Of a stretch of DNA of 38,857 nt, positions 1 through 6,170 are shown in pieces; position 1 is the first letter of the stretch; the number at the start of each line of letters is the position of its first letter. Location of the stretch: the IMG/VR virus record IMGVR_UViG_3300023116_000111, positions 1-38,857 of that record; one strand, 5' to 3'. Under the pieces are notes generated by a model. That model was not told where the DNA came from. It worked only from the letters and a program-made list of their open reading frames with translations, and ran no database searches. Origin of the DNA: a virus. The position numbers and the translations under genes were made by a program.

Positions 1-479
1 ACTACGCCAGTCGCGAGCAAGTCATCCACAGGCACGATTAAGTTGCGTGAAAAAAAATTTTTATTTTCAGCCTCTATAATCCTGTATTTATCTTCCCTTA
101 ACCAGTCAACAATAAAGGGTATTAGCTGTTCAGGGTTCCAGTAATAAAGCTGATTAGTTGGGTAAGCCCAGTAAAACATATAGTCAGTAAAGGTTTTGAA
201 TTGGCAACCTGTCTGCATTGTGCCGTCATCCTGTATTATCTGTATCTCTAGAGCTACATTACCTGTATCTTTAGTTTGTGTGTCAGTTTTAACTTCTACA
301 TACTTCATACCTAGTTCATTATTGATTATGAATAGGTCAGCACCCTTTAATTGTTCCTCTCTTCGTGTCTTTCTTACTATAAACTTAGTGGAGCCGTCAT
401 CAGTCTGTCGTTCATAAAATAACTTAACTAATCTTTCTCCTTTTTCTCCTATTGCTAGTTGCTCTTTAAAATCAAACAT
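1..479 (-). CDS. PD-(D/E)XK family nuclease, N-terminal part (runs off the left edge)
   Basis: The reading frame is open from ATG at 479 down to base 1, giving 159 residues with no stop, so the gene is cut by the window edge. The start has a strong ribosome binding site (AAAGGAGG) about 6 bases upstream. A PD-(D/E)XK nuclease core is visible: E15 in an early helix (GEKGERLVK), D48 in GADLF, E62-x-K64 in YVEVKTD, and a following NVALEIQ strand as in phage resolvase or Holliday-junction-type nucleases of this fold. Seen: the motifs and their order. Known: the fold cuts DNA with metal bound by D and E. Inferred: a role in replication, recombination or host DNA breakdown. It is divergent from the plus-strand arm across a 1-kb non-coding region. 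Confidence 0.8.
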   Translation of the reverse strand, partial: MFDFKEQLAIGEKGERLVKLFYERQTDDGSTKFIVRKTRREEQLKGADLFIINNELGMKYVEVKTDTQTKDTGNVALEIQIIQDDGTMQTGCQFKTFTDYMFYWAYPTNQLYYWNPEQLIPFIVDWLREDKYRIIEAENKNFFSRNLIVPVDDLLATGV

Positions 480-810
480 CTATCCTCCTTTAACTTGCTT
501 AAAATTATAATAGTAGTATAGTTTTATACATAGGCATTTGAAATCAGTAGCTCATAAGGAATGGTTTCAAAGAACATACTTAGAAGGATAAAGCCGATTA
601 GCTACACGGTGGTAACTAGCGTTAAAGGCTATTACTTCACATATTTAATTTTTAAGGAAAAGCAAACACAATGTTCACTAAACTTAAACACTTGGTTGGG
701 AGGGAGTGACACAGGGTTCGCTGTACGCACTACACACTGCAAGCGTACTATAGAAAAAAGTTCTTTTTTTCTCTCTCTTTACTAGCAATAGTGTGCTAAT
801 ATAGGACAAT

Positions 811-889
811 AGGAACGGTGGTGTAGATTATCAATCTATACCTTCTTGATTGTTCACAATGCCTGTAAACAAACCTACACCACTTTCCT
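811..889. ncRNA. Candidate structured RNA with two competing stems
   Basis: Bases 820-829 pair with 833-842 (10 bp with one G-U pair, 3-nt loop). The overlapping bases 818-826 (GTGGTGTAG) pair perfectly with 75-83 of the 800s block (CTACACCAC, 875-883), extended by AGGAA 811-815 with TTCCT 885-889. Both stems use 820-826, so they exclude each other. That is the layout of a switching RNA or of nested binding sites. No transcript is proven, and the strand of any RNA is unknown because inverted repeats look alike on both strands. Confidence 0.35.
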
Positions 890-1160
890 TCCTCACAAAA
901 TTACCAGCAATCTTTTCTCTACTTACGTAATGATATATAGGGGAGGCTAGGTTAAATCCCCCCTCTACATACACAAGCGTACCTCACGCACAGTGCAAGT
1001 ACGATAGGGTACTATCTACTAACTTATATGTAATACTTACACGACAATACTATATAGTTACTTAATTTGTCCTACCTTTCCTTAGAAACGATACCCTTTG
1101 TTAAACACCATACATAATCCCCCTACCTAACCGAAAGCTAATATAAAATATAGTCATACA

Positions 1161-1225
1161 CAAAACACACTCATTACTTACGAAGCCACAACCCAACCAC
1201 CACCGCTTCTTTATAGTGTGTTTTG
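1161..1225. other. Long inverted repeat, 11-bp perfect stem followed by a T-rich run
   Basis: CAAAACACACT at 1161-1171 pairs perfectly with AGTGTGTTTTG at 1215-1225. An inner stem GAAGC/GCTTC (1182-1186 with 1205-1209) closes an 18-nt loop. The plus strand continues with a T-rich tract (CTTTTCCTTATTTTA), so it may terminate a short plus-strand transcript from the non-coding region. It could equally be a DNA-level structure. Confidence 0.45.
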
Positions 1226-1263
1226 CTTTTCCTTATTTTATTATCATCTTTCTATTGTGGGTT

Positions 1264-1457
1264 ATATATATAGTTAATGACCCCCAACAAGAACATTTGC
1301 AGTAGCAAATAACCTTTTACTACAATAGTAAAGTTAAATTCCTATAGAAGTACTACACGCACTCTCAATGTACGCCTAAGCATCCAGTAAGGAAAGTACT
1401 TCTAATAGGCGGTTTAACTTGACTTATCGTAGTATGTTGGTCATTAGCTATATATAT
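1264..1457 (+). ncRNA. 194-nt closed multi-stem element upstream of the first plus-strand gene
   Basis: An outer stem joins 1264-1280 with 1441-1457 (17 bp, one U-G pair). Inside it, CCAACA at 1284-1289 pairs with TGTTGG at 1435-1440. Two branches follow: a 6-bp hairpin with a 4-nt loop at 1295-1310, and a long imperfect stem between 1320-1354 and 1395-1432 whose core includes AGAAGTACT with AGTACTTCT, CCTAT with ATAGG, and AAGTTAAA with TTTAACTT. The whole resembles a three-way-junction RNA. It ends 5 bases before ATGAAAGG and 26 bases before the 149-aa gene, so it is a 5' leader or a separate small RNA. Function unknown. The pairings are read directly; transcription is inferred. Confidence 0.55.
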
Positions 1458-1483
1458 CGATATGAAAGGATAAGTGATTAATT

Positions 1484-1933
1484 ATGGCTACAAAAAAACC
1501 TATTCATAGGTTCTACACAAAAGAGGAAGACAATATATGTAATGTATATAAATCTTCTAGAAAATGGTTACCTAAGCCTTATGTCTTAGTTAAACTTAGA
1601 GGTACTTCCTCTTTTGAATTTTCCCCCGAAAGTGAGGGTAAAACACGCTATATGATAGCGACTCAAACTAATGAGGGAAAATTCAAGAACTTAGGGATAC
1701 TAAAACAATATGAGGCAGTTATTCAATTGCAAGAATTGTTTAGAGCATATCCCAAAGTTCTTTCACGAAAGGCTTTCAAGCCTAATAAAGCAGGCACAAT
1801 GTCATCTGCTTTTATGGAAGAGATAGGTACTAACGCGATATCCGATAGGTTCGAAGAAGTGCCTACTTTACAAGAATGTAAAGCCTTTATGAACGCTAGG
1901 TTCAAAGGTAGTGTTCAGGACTATATGTCCTAA
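1484..1933 (+). CDS. Uncharacterised 149-aa early-type phage protein
   Basis: I do not recognise a family. The protein is basic at the N terminus and mixed alpha/beta, with a segment rich in aromatic and basic residues (KPYVLVKLRG) and a helical C-terminal half. There is no signal peptide, membrane span or metal-binding cluster. It stands alone between a 194-nt structured leader and a strong intrinsic terminator 8 bases after its stop, so it is a single-gene transcript. An AAAGGA lies 13 bases before the ATG, rather far for a normal ribosome binding site. Strong isolated expression next to a divergent promoter region suits an early host-takeover or regulatory protein, which is inference only. 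Confidence 0.75.
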   Translation: MATKKPIHRFYTKEEDNICNVYKSSRKWLPKPYVLVKLRGTSSFEFSPESEGKTRYMIATQTNEGKFKNLGILKQYEAVIQLQELFRAYPKVLSRKAFKPNKAGTMSSAFMEEIGTNAISDRFEEVPTLQECKAFMNARFKGSVQDYMS

Positions 1934-1941
1934 TGTTATTA

Positions 1942-1980
1942 GTAGTAGTCGGCTTAATTGTCGGCTACTACTTTTTTTTT
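1942..1980 (+). terminator. Intrinsic terminator after the 149-aa gene
   Basis: GTAGTAG at 1942-1948 pairs with CTACTAC at 1965-1971. The stem continues inward through TCGGC/GTCGG with two G-U pairs, the loop is TTAATT, and nine T follow. This is a classic Rho-independent terminator for plus-strand transcription. Confidence 0.85.
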
Positions 1981-2220
1981 ATATTTGTTTCCTATGTCTA
2001 GTTAGTCATATACACCATAATCTGTTCCTATCTAGTCACTCTATATACTCTCACTATTCATATTTCTCTACACTTGAATTAAAAATTTTTTTTATTTTTT
2101 TTTCTTGATATATATTTAAATATATATCCTTGGCGCGTCTACTGGAGTTATGCATTGGGGTTGTCAAATCCACCTGCTATATACTGAAGTAATATTACTG
2201 AGTTGTGTTAAATTTTTCTC
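1981..2220. other. AT-rich non-coding stretch with palindromes
   Basis: No credible gene: the open frame at 1911-2108 starts inside the previous gene and runs through its terminator. Features are long T runs at 2085-2104, a perfect 18-nt AT palindrome (TATATATTTAAATATATA) at 2109-2126, and a 12-nt palindrome AGTAATATTACT at 2191-2202. The stretch would melt easily and could serve as a DNA-unwinding element or a promoter-proximal region. Confidence 0.45.
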
Positions 2221-2260
2221 AAGTCAAAGTTTTGACTTTTCTTTTAGCTTATATATTTAG
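2221..2260 (+). promoter_or_regulatory. Candidate promoter with an overlapping operator-like palindrome
   Basis: A -35-like TTGACT at 2232-2237 is followed by an A/T-rich -10 region (TATTTA at 2254-2259, 16-bp spacing). The perfect inverted repeat AAGTCAAA-GT-TTTGACTT at 2221-2238 covers the -35, as a repressor or activator site would. It precedes the 144-aa gene at 2285. Promoter assignment by eye is uncertain; the palindrome is certain. Confidence 0.4.
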
Positions 2261-2284
2261 ACTATGAAAGGCAGGTGACTATAT

Positions 2285-2719
2285 ATGGCAAAGAAATACA
2301 GAAACTCTAGTGTTCCTAGAACCAAAAGAGTATATAACGATGAGGATAAAACTATTGTAGATACACGAGTTCCTAATCTAAATGGAGTACGCGAGTATAT
2401 ACAACCAGTTCATAACGCTAAAGATAAGACTTCAGTATGCAAGTACTGTAGCAAGAACTTAGTGCGTGGCTATATATGCTACGATTGCAGGGAGTTAGAA
2501 GCCCCTGTAAAGCGTACCAGTATAGAAGAAAGACTTGCTATAGAAGAAGGCTTAAAACTATTAGCAGAAATTCGTGCTAACGAAAGCGTTATAAGACAAG
2601 ATGATATGGTTAATAATACTATAGCGAAAGCTAGTGTATTAGAAACTATAGATAACTTTTGTAAAAGCTGTGGTATTAATATTGCACCAGACTTACAGGG
2701 TTGCGAGTTTTGTAAATAA
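2285..2719 (+). CDS. Double zinc-ribbon protein, 144 aa
   Basis: Two treble-cysteine clusters are visible: C52-x2-C55 with C65-x2-C68 in the middle, and C126-x2-C129 with C140-x2-C143 at the extreme C terminus. The rest is charged and basic at the N terminus. Such zinc ribbons bind nucleic acid or act as protein docking modules, but no particular family is recognised. The start is supported by AGGTGA 5 bases upstream. The gene sits alone between a candidate operator-promoter and a 430-bp hairpin array. A regulatory or host-transcription role is a guess from the zinc ribbons and the isolated, early-type position. Confidence 0.8.
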   Translation: MAKKYRNSSVPRTKRVYNDEDKTIVDTRVPNLNGVREYIQPVHNAKDKTSVCKYCSKNLVRGYICYDCRELEAPVKRTSIEERLAIEEGLKLLAEIRANESVIRQDDMVNNTIAKASVLETIDNFCKSCGINIAPDLQGCEFCK

Positions 2720-2720
2720 T

Positions 2721-3043
2721 ATATAGCTCGCTATCTACTGCAATTCATAATTCCTGACTAGGTGCCTTTCACTTATTGCACTACCTAGTCGCAGTAGGTA
2801 GCGTAGTACTCATACACCTATGCTGTGTTCTAAAGTAGTATGTGTAAATGTTATCAGCAGTGTGAGTACTACGCTACATTGGTATGTAGCTTGTAGCACA
2901 TAGATAATGTCGGGTACCATAAATATAATGACCTCTATCGTGTGTTACAAGCTATATAAGTAGGTAGCTTGTAGTACATACGCTTACTGCAGTAAGTAAA
3001 AGACAGTAACTCTATGAGCCAATGTATGTACTACGAGCTATAT
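2721..3043 (+). ncRNA. Tandem array of four long hairpins
   Basis: HP1: 2729-2741 pairs with 2791-2803 (13 bp, one wobble) around an inner 8-bp stem 2756-2763 with 2783-2790. HP2: 2798-2812 with 2863-2877, 15 perfect pairs. HP3: 2887-2900 with 2941-2954, 14 bp with one G-U. HP4: 2965-2981 with 3024-3040, 17 bp with one U-G, containing a 14-nt palindrome in its loop. HP2-HP4 are diverged copies of one unit (TAGC, optional TT, GTAG, then AC) at about 80-nt spacing. Their base changes are compensatory, and HP2 lacks two bases in both arms. ATATAGCTCG at 2721-2730 can also pair with CGAGCTATAT at 3034-3043 to close the array. Length, repetition and covariation point to selection on a folded nucleic acid. 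The function is unknown. Confidence 0.6.
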
Positions 3044-3054
3044 GAGGATATAGC

Positions 3055-3149
3055 AAGTGTTAGTAAAATGACACTTATACGTGTAGTGAAGCCGTAGTAG
3101 TAGGAGTAAATACTTTCCCCTGTTGTATGTACCACCGAAACTACGGCTT
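3055..3149 (+). ncRNA. Two further hairpins leading into the zinc-ribbon operon
   Basis: AAGTGT at 3055-3060 pairs with ACACTT at 3071-3076. AAGCCGTAGT at 3089-3098 pairs perfectly (10 bp) with ACTACGGCTT at 3140-3149. The second ends 5 bases before ATGAAAGGATAG and 20 bases before the start at 3169, so it sits in the 5' leader of the operon and may control its translation or stability. Confidence 0.5.
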
Positions 3150-3168
3150 TGCTAATGAAAGGATAGAT

Positions 3169-3324
3169 ATGGTATGTGATAATTGTAGGCAAGGTACTTA
3201 TACCAAGCTAGCAATACATAGCAATGTTAAGAGTAGTGTGCATATTATTGTGCAGTGCTTTGAGTGTGGCTATCAAACTATAAAGAAAGAGAATAGTAAA
3301 AGAAGATTGGAGAATATTGTATGA
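3169..3324 (+). CDS. Zinc-ribbon microprotein, 51 aa
   Basis: The chosen start is ATG 3169, with GAAAGGA about 6 bases upstream. An in-frame ATG at 3127 lies inside the loop of the 3089-3149 hairpin and is less likely. The protein is a four-cysteine ribbon (C3-x2-C6 and C30-x2-C33) followed by a basic tail (KKENSKRRLENIV), a common layout for small nucleic-acid-binding proteins. It opens the operon that runs to 7811 and overlaps the next gene by ATGA. Function is not known; nucleic-acid binding is inferred from the ribbon and the charge. Confidence 0.7.
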   Translation: MVCDNCRQGTYTKLAIHSNVKSSVHIIVQCFECGYQTIKKENSKRRLENIV

Positions 3325-3548
3325 AAGAACCATACGAGATGATAAGTACAAGTAACGAGGACACTAATGTACTTACAATAGACTTCACTTTCACTAGTGA
3401 AGTAGATAAGGAAGATGCAGTAGCTTGCATAGACAATATGGTATCAATGCTAGATGATAGTACTGATGCTACTGCAAAAGAATTGCTTGACCATAAGCCT
3501 ACTTTCTTTGTAACAAGTAGGTGGAATGCTATAGAGGAGAGTGAGTAA
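3321..3548 (+). CDS. Uncharacterised acidic 75-aa protein
   Basis: A small acidic protein with a central beta-type segment (VLTIDFTFTS) and a helical, aspartate-rich middle. No family is recognised, and no cysteines suggest metal binding. The start overlaps the previous stop as ATGA, and its own stop overlaps the next start as TAATG, so it is clearly part of the operon. The high acidity would suit a DNA-mimic or inhibitor of a host protein, but nothing specific supports that. Confidence 0.7.
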   Translation: MKEPYEMISTSNEDTNVLTIDFTFTSEVDKEDAVACIDNMVSMLDDSTDATAKELLDHKPTFFVTSRWNAIEESE

Positions 3549-3688
3549 TGGAAGAAGTAGAAATCATACAGCAACTATGGGAGTGCTTACGCAGAGGATA
3601 TACCTATCGTGAGGCACAACTTCATATGAAAGCGTATGGCGAAGGAAAGAATACAGTTAAGAAAGTAGTAGTGATAGAAGATGCCTGA
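3548..3688 (+). CDS. Small 46-aa protein, possible HTH-like fold
   Basis: This short gene is read from ATG 3548 (TAATG overlap with the previous gene) to TGA 3686-3688, which overlaps the next start at 3681. The sequence is helical with a turn (LRRGYTYREAQLHMKAYG) that looks like the 'resolvase-like' or sigma-type short HTH found in small phage regulators, followed by a basic strand. The overlap on both sides is the best evidence that it is translated. DNA binding is inference. Confidence 0.6.
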   Translation: MEEVEIIQQLWECLRRGYTYREAQLHMKAYGEGKNTVKKVVVIEDA

Positions 3689-3905
3689 TACAAAAAAAGA
3701 GTGTGATATAGTATCGTATTTTCATTGTGCTACTTGCTTACCACAAGTACCAAAGGGTGTATCCCCTGCTGAGTGGAGTAGCCAACAAGCAGGTTGGACT
3801 AGATATGGTATGCAAGTGTGGTGCAATCGTTGTGATAAGGAAATAATTGCTATTGACTTTGATAAGGTTGCAGAACTATTAAACGAGGAGAAGAAAGATG
3901 AGTGA
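3681..3905 (+). CDS. Zinc-ribbon protein, 74 aa
   Basis: C16-x2-C19 and C48-x2-C51 form a likely zinc ribbon, with aromatic residues between (EWSSQQAGWTRYGMQVW). The C-terminal 20 residues are acidic and helical. The family is not recognised. It overlaps both neighbours in the operon. As with the other ribbons here, a nucleic-acid or protein-docking role is possible but not shown. Confidence 0.7.
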   Translation: MPDTKKECDIVSYFHCATCLPQVPKGVSPAEWSSQQAGWTRYGMQVWCNRCDKEIIAIDFDKVAELLNEEKKDE

Positions 3906-4260
3906 AGAAGAGTATATAGAACCTAACGATTGGGTTGTAGTAGAAAACCCTATAAAGCATAGAGAGATAAGTGTTCTCGCCTCTATAAAATTTAGAGAAC
4001 AACAAAGTAAAGCAGATGGTGTCTTCTTTATAGATACATTACTAGACACAGGTATAACTAATGACCTATGGATATGTGATTTCTGTAATAAACAGATACC
4101 AGTACAAGATGAGGAAGGGAAACCTTTGTCAGTAATAATATGGAATAACAGTAGAGCCTTATGTGAAGAGTGCTTAACAGACTTTAAGGGTAAGTGGGCT
4201 ACTGAACAAGACCAAACCTACAACTGCGAGTGTGGTTGTAGTAGAGAGGATAAAAAATGA
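3898..4260 (+). CDS. Zinc-finger protein, 120 aa
   Basis: C60-x2-C63 and C89-x2-C92 make a zinc site with a 25-residue insert, and the C terminus adds C110, C112 and C114. The first half is acidic without metal ligands. The central segment (LWICDFCNKQIP...) resembles small phage zinc fingers, but no named family is recognised. It overlaps the preceding gene by 8 bases and the next by ATGA, so it is co-translated with them. Confidence 0.7.
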   Translation: MSEEEYIEPNDWVVVENPIKHREISVLASIKFREQQSKADGVFFIDTLLDTGITNDLWICDFCNKQIPVQDEEGKPLSVIIWNNSRALCEECLTDFKGKWATEQDQTYNCECGCSREDKK

Positions 4261-4964
4261 GTGATAAATTCGAGATGCCTAGTGAAGATAAGTATAACGA
4301 ATTTGCTGAACAAATGACAGAGAAGATAGAGAACGCAGAAAGATTAGGACTAAAAGATTTTTCTAAACTTACTGCACTAACTCAATTAGAAATGCAAGGT
4401 ATAGGAATGTTCTATCCTGCTGAAGTAGATGAAGATGGTAATACTAAACCTAGTAGAAGGAACGGCAAGTATCATATTGCATCTAGTGATGTTATAGAAA
4501 CTATGAAGTGGGTAGAGAAACACCTATGGCAAAATCGTATGAAAGACTTTGCTACTGGGGTTATGCTATTCGCATCTAATATGATAGCAGAAATGTCTGA
4601 AGGCGAACATAGTGAGGTGCTTATGCAAAGCAAGCAACTATTTAAAGCTGAGTTTCCTAACGATAAGGAACCATCAGACTTTATGTTAGCTTCGTATGTC
4701 GTACAACTAGTACTAGAAATGATACTAGAAAATGAGAAAGCATTTGGAAAGATGTACAAACAAGTAACTACTATACACGAAGAACCAGAGCTAATAACCA
4801 TAGGTGATATTAGAACTGTTAGTGCAATAGTAAGTGGTGGATATACAAGCGACACTATCAGTAAAGAAGAAGTACTTGAAGGTATTAAAAGCAAAGTAAC
4901 TGATAAGGATATAGAAAAGTTCTTGAAAGAAGTAAGCGAGAACGCAGAAAGTGAGGAGGAATAA
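4257..4964 (+). CDS. Uncharacterised 235-aa protein upstream of the AAA-VWA pair
   Basis: A largely helical acidic protein without cysteine clusters, signal peptide or membrane span. Its middle (residues about 80-165) is amphipathic helix rich in Met and Glu. The C terminus is a charged helix ending in EEE. No family is recognised. It is linked by ATGA to the gene before and by TAATG to the gene after, directly upstream of the ATPase. That position suggests a substrate, adaptor or co-expressed partner of the AAA-VWA cassette; this is inference from context only. Confidence 0.75.
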   Translation: MSDKFEMPSEDKYNEFAEQMTEKIENAERLGLKDFSKLTALTQLEMQGIGMFYPAEVDEDGNTKPSRRNGKYHIASSDVIETMKWVEKHLWQNRMKDFATGVMLFASNMIAEMSEGEHSEVLMQSKQLFKAEFPNDKEPSDFMLASYVVQLVLEMILENEKAFGKMYKQVTTIHEEPELITIGDIRTVSAIVSGGYTSDTISKEEVLEGIKSKVTDKDIEKFLKEVSENAESEEE

Positions 4965-5419
4965 TGGCTAAGGATACTGTGCGTGTTTCACAACACATAG
5001 CAATTACTAAGTCTATTCTTGAGTATCTTAATACACTTGCTATTAAGAACGAATACAATAGACAGTTAGCAGAGTGGGTATTTGCTGCTAACCCTATGGG
5101 AGAACTAGATTGCATTGACGCTAGGTTTCCTATATTTCTAAAGATGTCAATGCCTCATTACCATAAGGAAGGTGTGCCTACAGATATGCACTATCGTACC
5201 ATATGGGAAGTGGTGCTGATGAAAGACAATGAAGGTACCCATACAGTTATTGTAGATATACCAAAGGAAGCATTTGATATGCTACCAGAAGTACCTGCAG
5301 TACAAAACATAACTGATGATGTTATGGAAGTATGGAACAATGTACAAGCAGAAGAGCTAACTACAAACTTTATACAAGATGTAGAAAAGATGTTAGCTGA
5401 TAATAGAGAGGAAGAATAA
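4964..5419 (+). CDS. Uncharacterised 151-aa protein upstream of the AAA ATPase
   Basis: An alpha/beta protein with a helical N-terminal third, a central beta-type stretch with aromatic and histidine residues (MPHYHKEG...), and an acidic C-terminal helix. No known family is recognised. It is separated from the ATPase gene by one base and follows the 235-aa gene with a TAATG overlap. The tight coupling makes a shared function with the ATPase likely. Confidence 0.75.
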   Translation: MAKDTVRVSQHIAITKSILEYLNTLAIKNEYNRQLAEWVFAANPMGELDCIDARFPIFLKMSMPHYHKEGVPTDMHYRTIWEVVLMKDNEGTHTVIVDIPKEAFDMLPEVPAVQNITDDVMEVWNNVQAEELTTNFIQDVEKMLADNREEE

Positions 5420-5420
5420 T

Positions 5421-6107
5421 ATGAAAGAAGGACACATTTGGAAATTACTTGCAGAAGTAATTCCTTATACACCAAGAATATTGTTGTTTGGCATACCTGG
5501 TACAGGTAAAACCTTTCAAGCAAATACTCTTGGACTAAAAGAAAATCAAGAAGTGTATAACATTACACTTACACACGACAGTACGGCAGCAGAACTTATG
5601 GGTCACTATGTAGCAACTGACAATGGTGGCTTTGAGTGGCTTGATGGCGTAGGTGTTCGTGCTTGGAAAGAAGGTGCAAGACTAGTTATTAACGAGATAG
5701 ACCACGCTGGTGTAGATGTTATGACTTTCTTACACGCTTTACTAGATGACCCTAAGTTTGCGAAATTCACACTTCCAAACAAGGATAAGGAAACTGTTAG
5801 ACCTAAGGAAGGGTTCCAAGTCGTAGCAACTATGAACGGAGTTCCTGCTGACTTACCTGATGCACTTAGAGATAGGTTCCCAGTTAATCTAGCCATTAAC
5901 GAAGTACATCCATCTGCGTTGGAAAGTCTGCCTAAAAAGTTACAGTCAGTATATCAGGACTATAACGAAGGTAACTTCTCAGTTCGTAAGTGGTCTGCAT
6001 TTGCAGAATTACTAGACAAAGGTTGTGAGTTATCTACTGCTGCTAGTGTAGTATTCACTGATAACTGTGCTGATATTATTGATGCACTAACCGATAGTGA
6101 TGAATAA
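5421..6107 (+). CDS. MoxR/CobS-like AAA+ ATPase
   Basis: Walker A is G24-IPGTGKT31. Walker B is hydrophobic then N91-E92 (RLVINEID), so the usual DE is NE. Sensor 1 is N139 in VATMN, and arginine-finger residues follow at R150/R152 (ALRDRFP). This order is typical of MoxR/CobS-type AAA+ ATPases, which form rings that remodel partner proteins, usually with a VWA-domain protein coded next door. At 228 aa it has a short lid region. The gene is followed in the same frame by a VWA-domain gene, supporting this reading. Substrate unknown. The NE variant of Walker B is worth noting but should still bind metal-nucleotide through E92. Confidence 0.88.
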   Translation: MKEGHIWKLLAEVIPYTPRILLFGIPGTGKTFQANTLGLKENQEVYNITLTHDSTAAELMGHYVATDNGGFEWLDGVGVRAWKEGARLVINEIDHAGVDVMTFLHALLDDPKFAKFTLPNKDKETVRPKEGFQVVATMNGVPADLPDALRDRFPVNLAINEVHPSALESLPKKLQSVYQDYNEGNFSVRKWSAFAELLDKGCELSTAASVVFTDNCADIIDALTDSDE

Positions 6108-6130
6108 CTTATTTAGAAAGAGTGCTACAA

Positions 6131-6156
6131 ATGTAGGTGGTATGTTCCACCTACAT
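6131..6156 (+). other. Perfect 10-bp hairpin between the ATPase and VWA genes
   Basis: ATGTAGGTGG at 6131-6140 pairs perfectly with CCACCTACAT at 6147-6156 around the loop TATGTT. It has no T run, so it is not an obvious terminator. The 5' arm contains AGGTGG, a ribosome-binding-like sequence that would be hidden in the stem. It lies 14 bases before the next start and probably tunes the ratio of the two proteins or protects the mRNA. Confidence 0.6.
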
Positions 6157-6170
6157 TAGTAAATCTTTCT

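Larger units (their letters stand above)
480..1263. other. Divergent non-coding region rich in inverted repeats
   Basis: No convincing gene lies here. A 74-codon frame at 561-785 has no family resemblance, no clear ribosome binding site, and overlaps hairpins. The region holds small perfect stems: GTACGC/GCGTAC at 723-728 and 743-748, CGTAC/GTACG at 978-982 and 999-1003, GATAG/CTATC at 1003-1007 and 1012-1016, and an imperfect G-run/C-run stem at 938-946 with 958-967. An AT-only hairpin followed by a T/C run sits near 751-780. Being divergent, the region must contain promoters for both sides, but I cannot assign them with confidence. An origin is possible. Confidence 0.6.
723..1377. repeat. 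Three dispersed copies of a CACGCAC...GTACG element
   Basis: A related element occurs three times: within 723-748 (CACACTGCAAGCGTAC part), at about 985-1003 (CACGCACAGTGCAAGTACG), and at about 1356-1375 (CACGCACTCTCAATGTACG). Two copies form small stems by themselves and the third lies in the loop of the large structure at 1264-1457. They could be iterons, protein-binding sites or loop motifs of related RNAs. Similarity is by eye and partial. Confidence 0.35.

Noticed and set aside
561-785. 74-codon open frame on the plus strand
   Set aside because: No clear ribosome binding site, no recognisable composition, and it overlaps inverted repeats in the divergent region.
1911-2108. 65-codon frame with a hydrophobic sequence
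   Set aside because: Starts inside the 149-aa gene and runs through its terminator and T runs; the hydrophobic look comes from T-rich DNA.
2721-3149. tRNA cluster or CRISPR array as explanation of the repeats
   Set aside because: No acceptor/anticodon/T-loop features or CCA; repeats are not exact and have no unique spacers of equal length. Hairpins are far longer than CRISPR repeats.
2721-3149. Integron attC sites
   Set aside because: Core-site consensus (GTTRRRY and its complement) is not found at the arm ends, and there is no integrase gene.
3127-3168. Longer N terminus for the 51-aa zinc-ribbon protein
   Set aside because: The ATG at 3127 lies in the loop of the 10-bp hairpin 3089-3149, while ATG 3169 has a good ribosome binding site.
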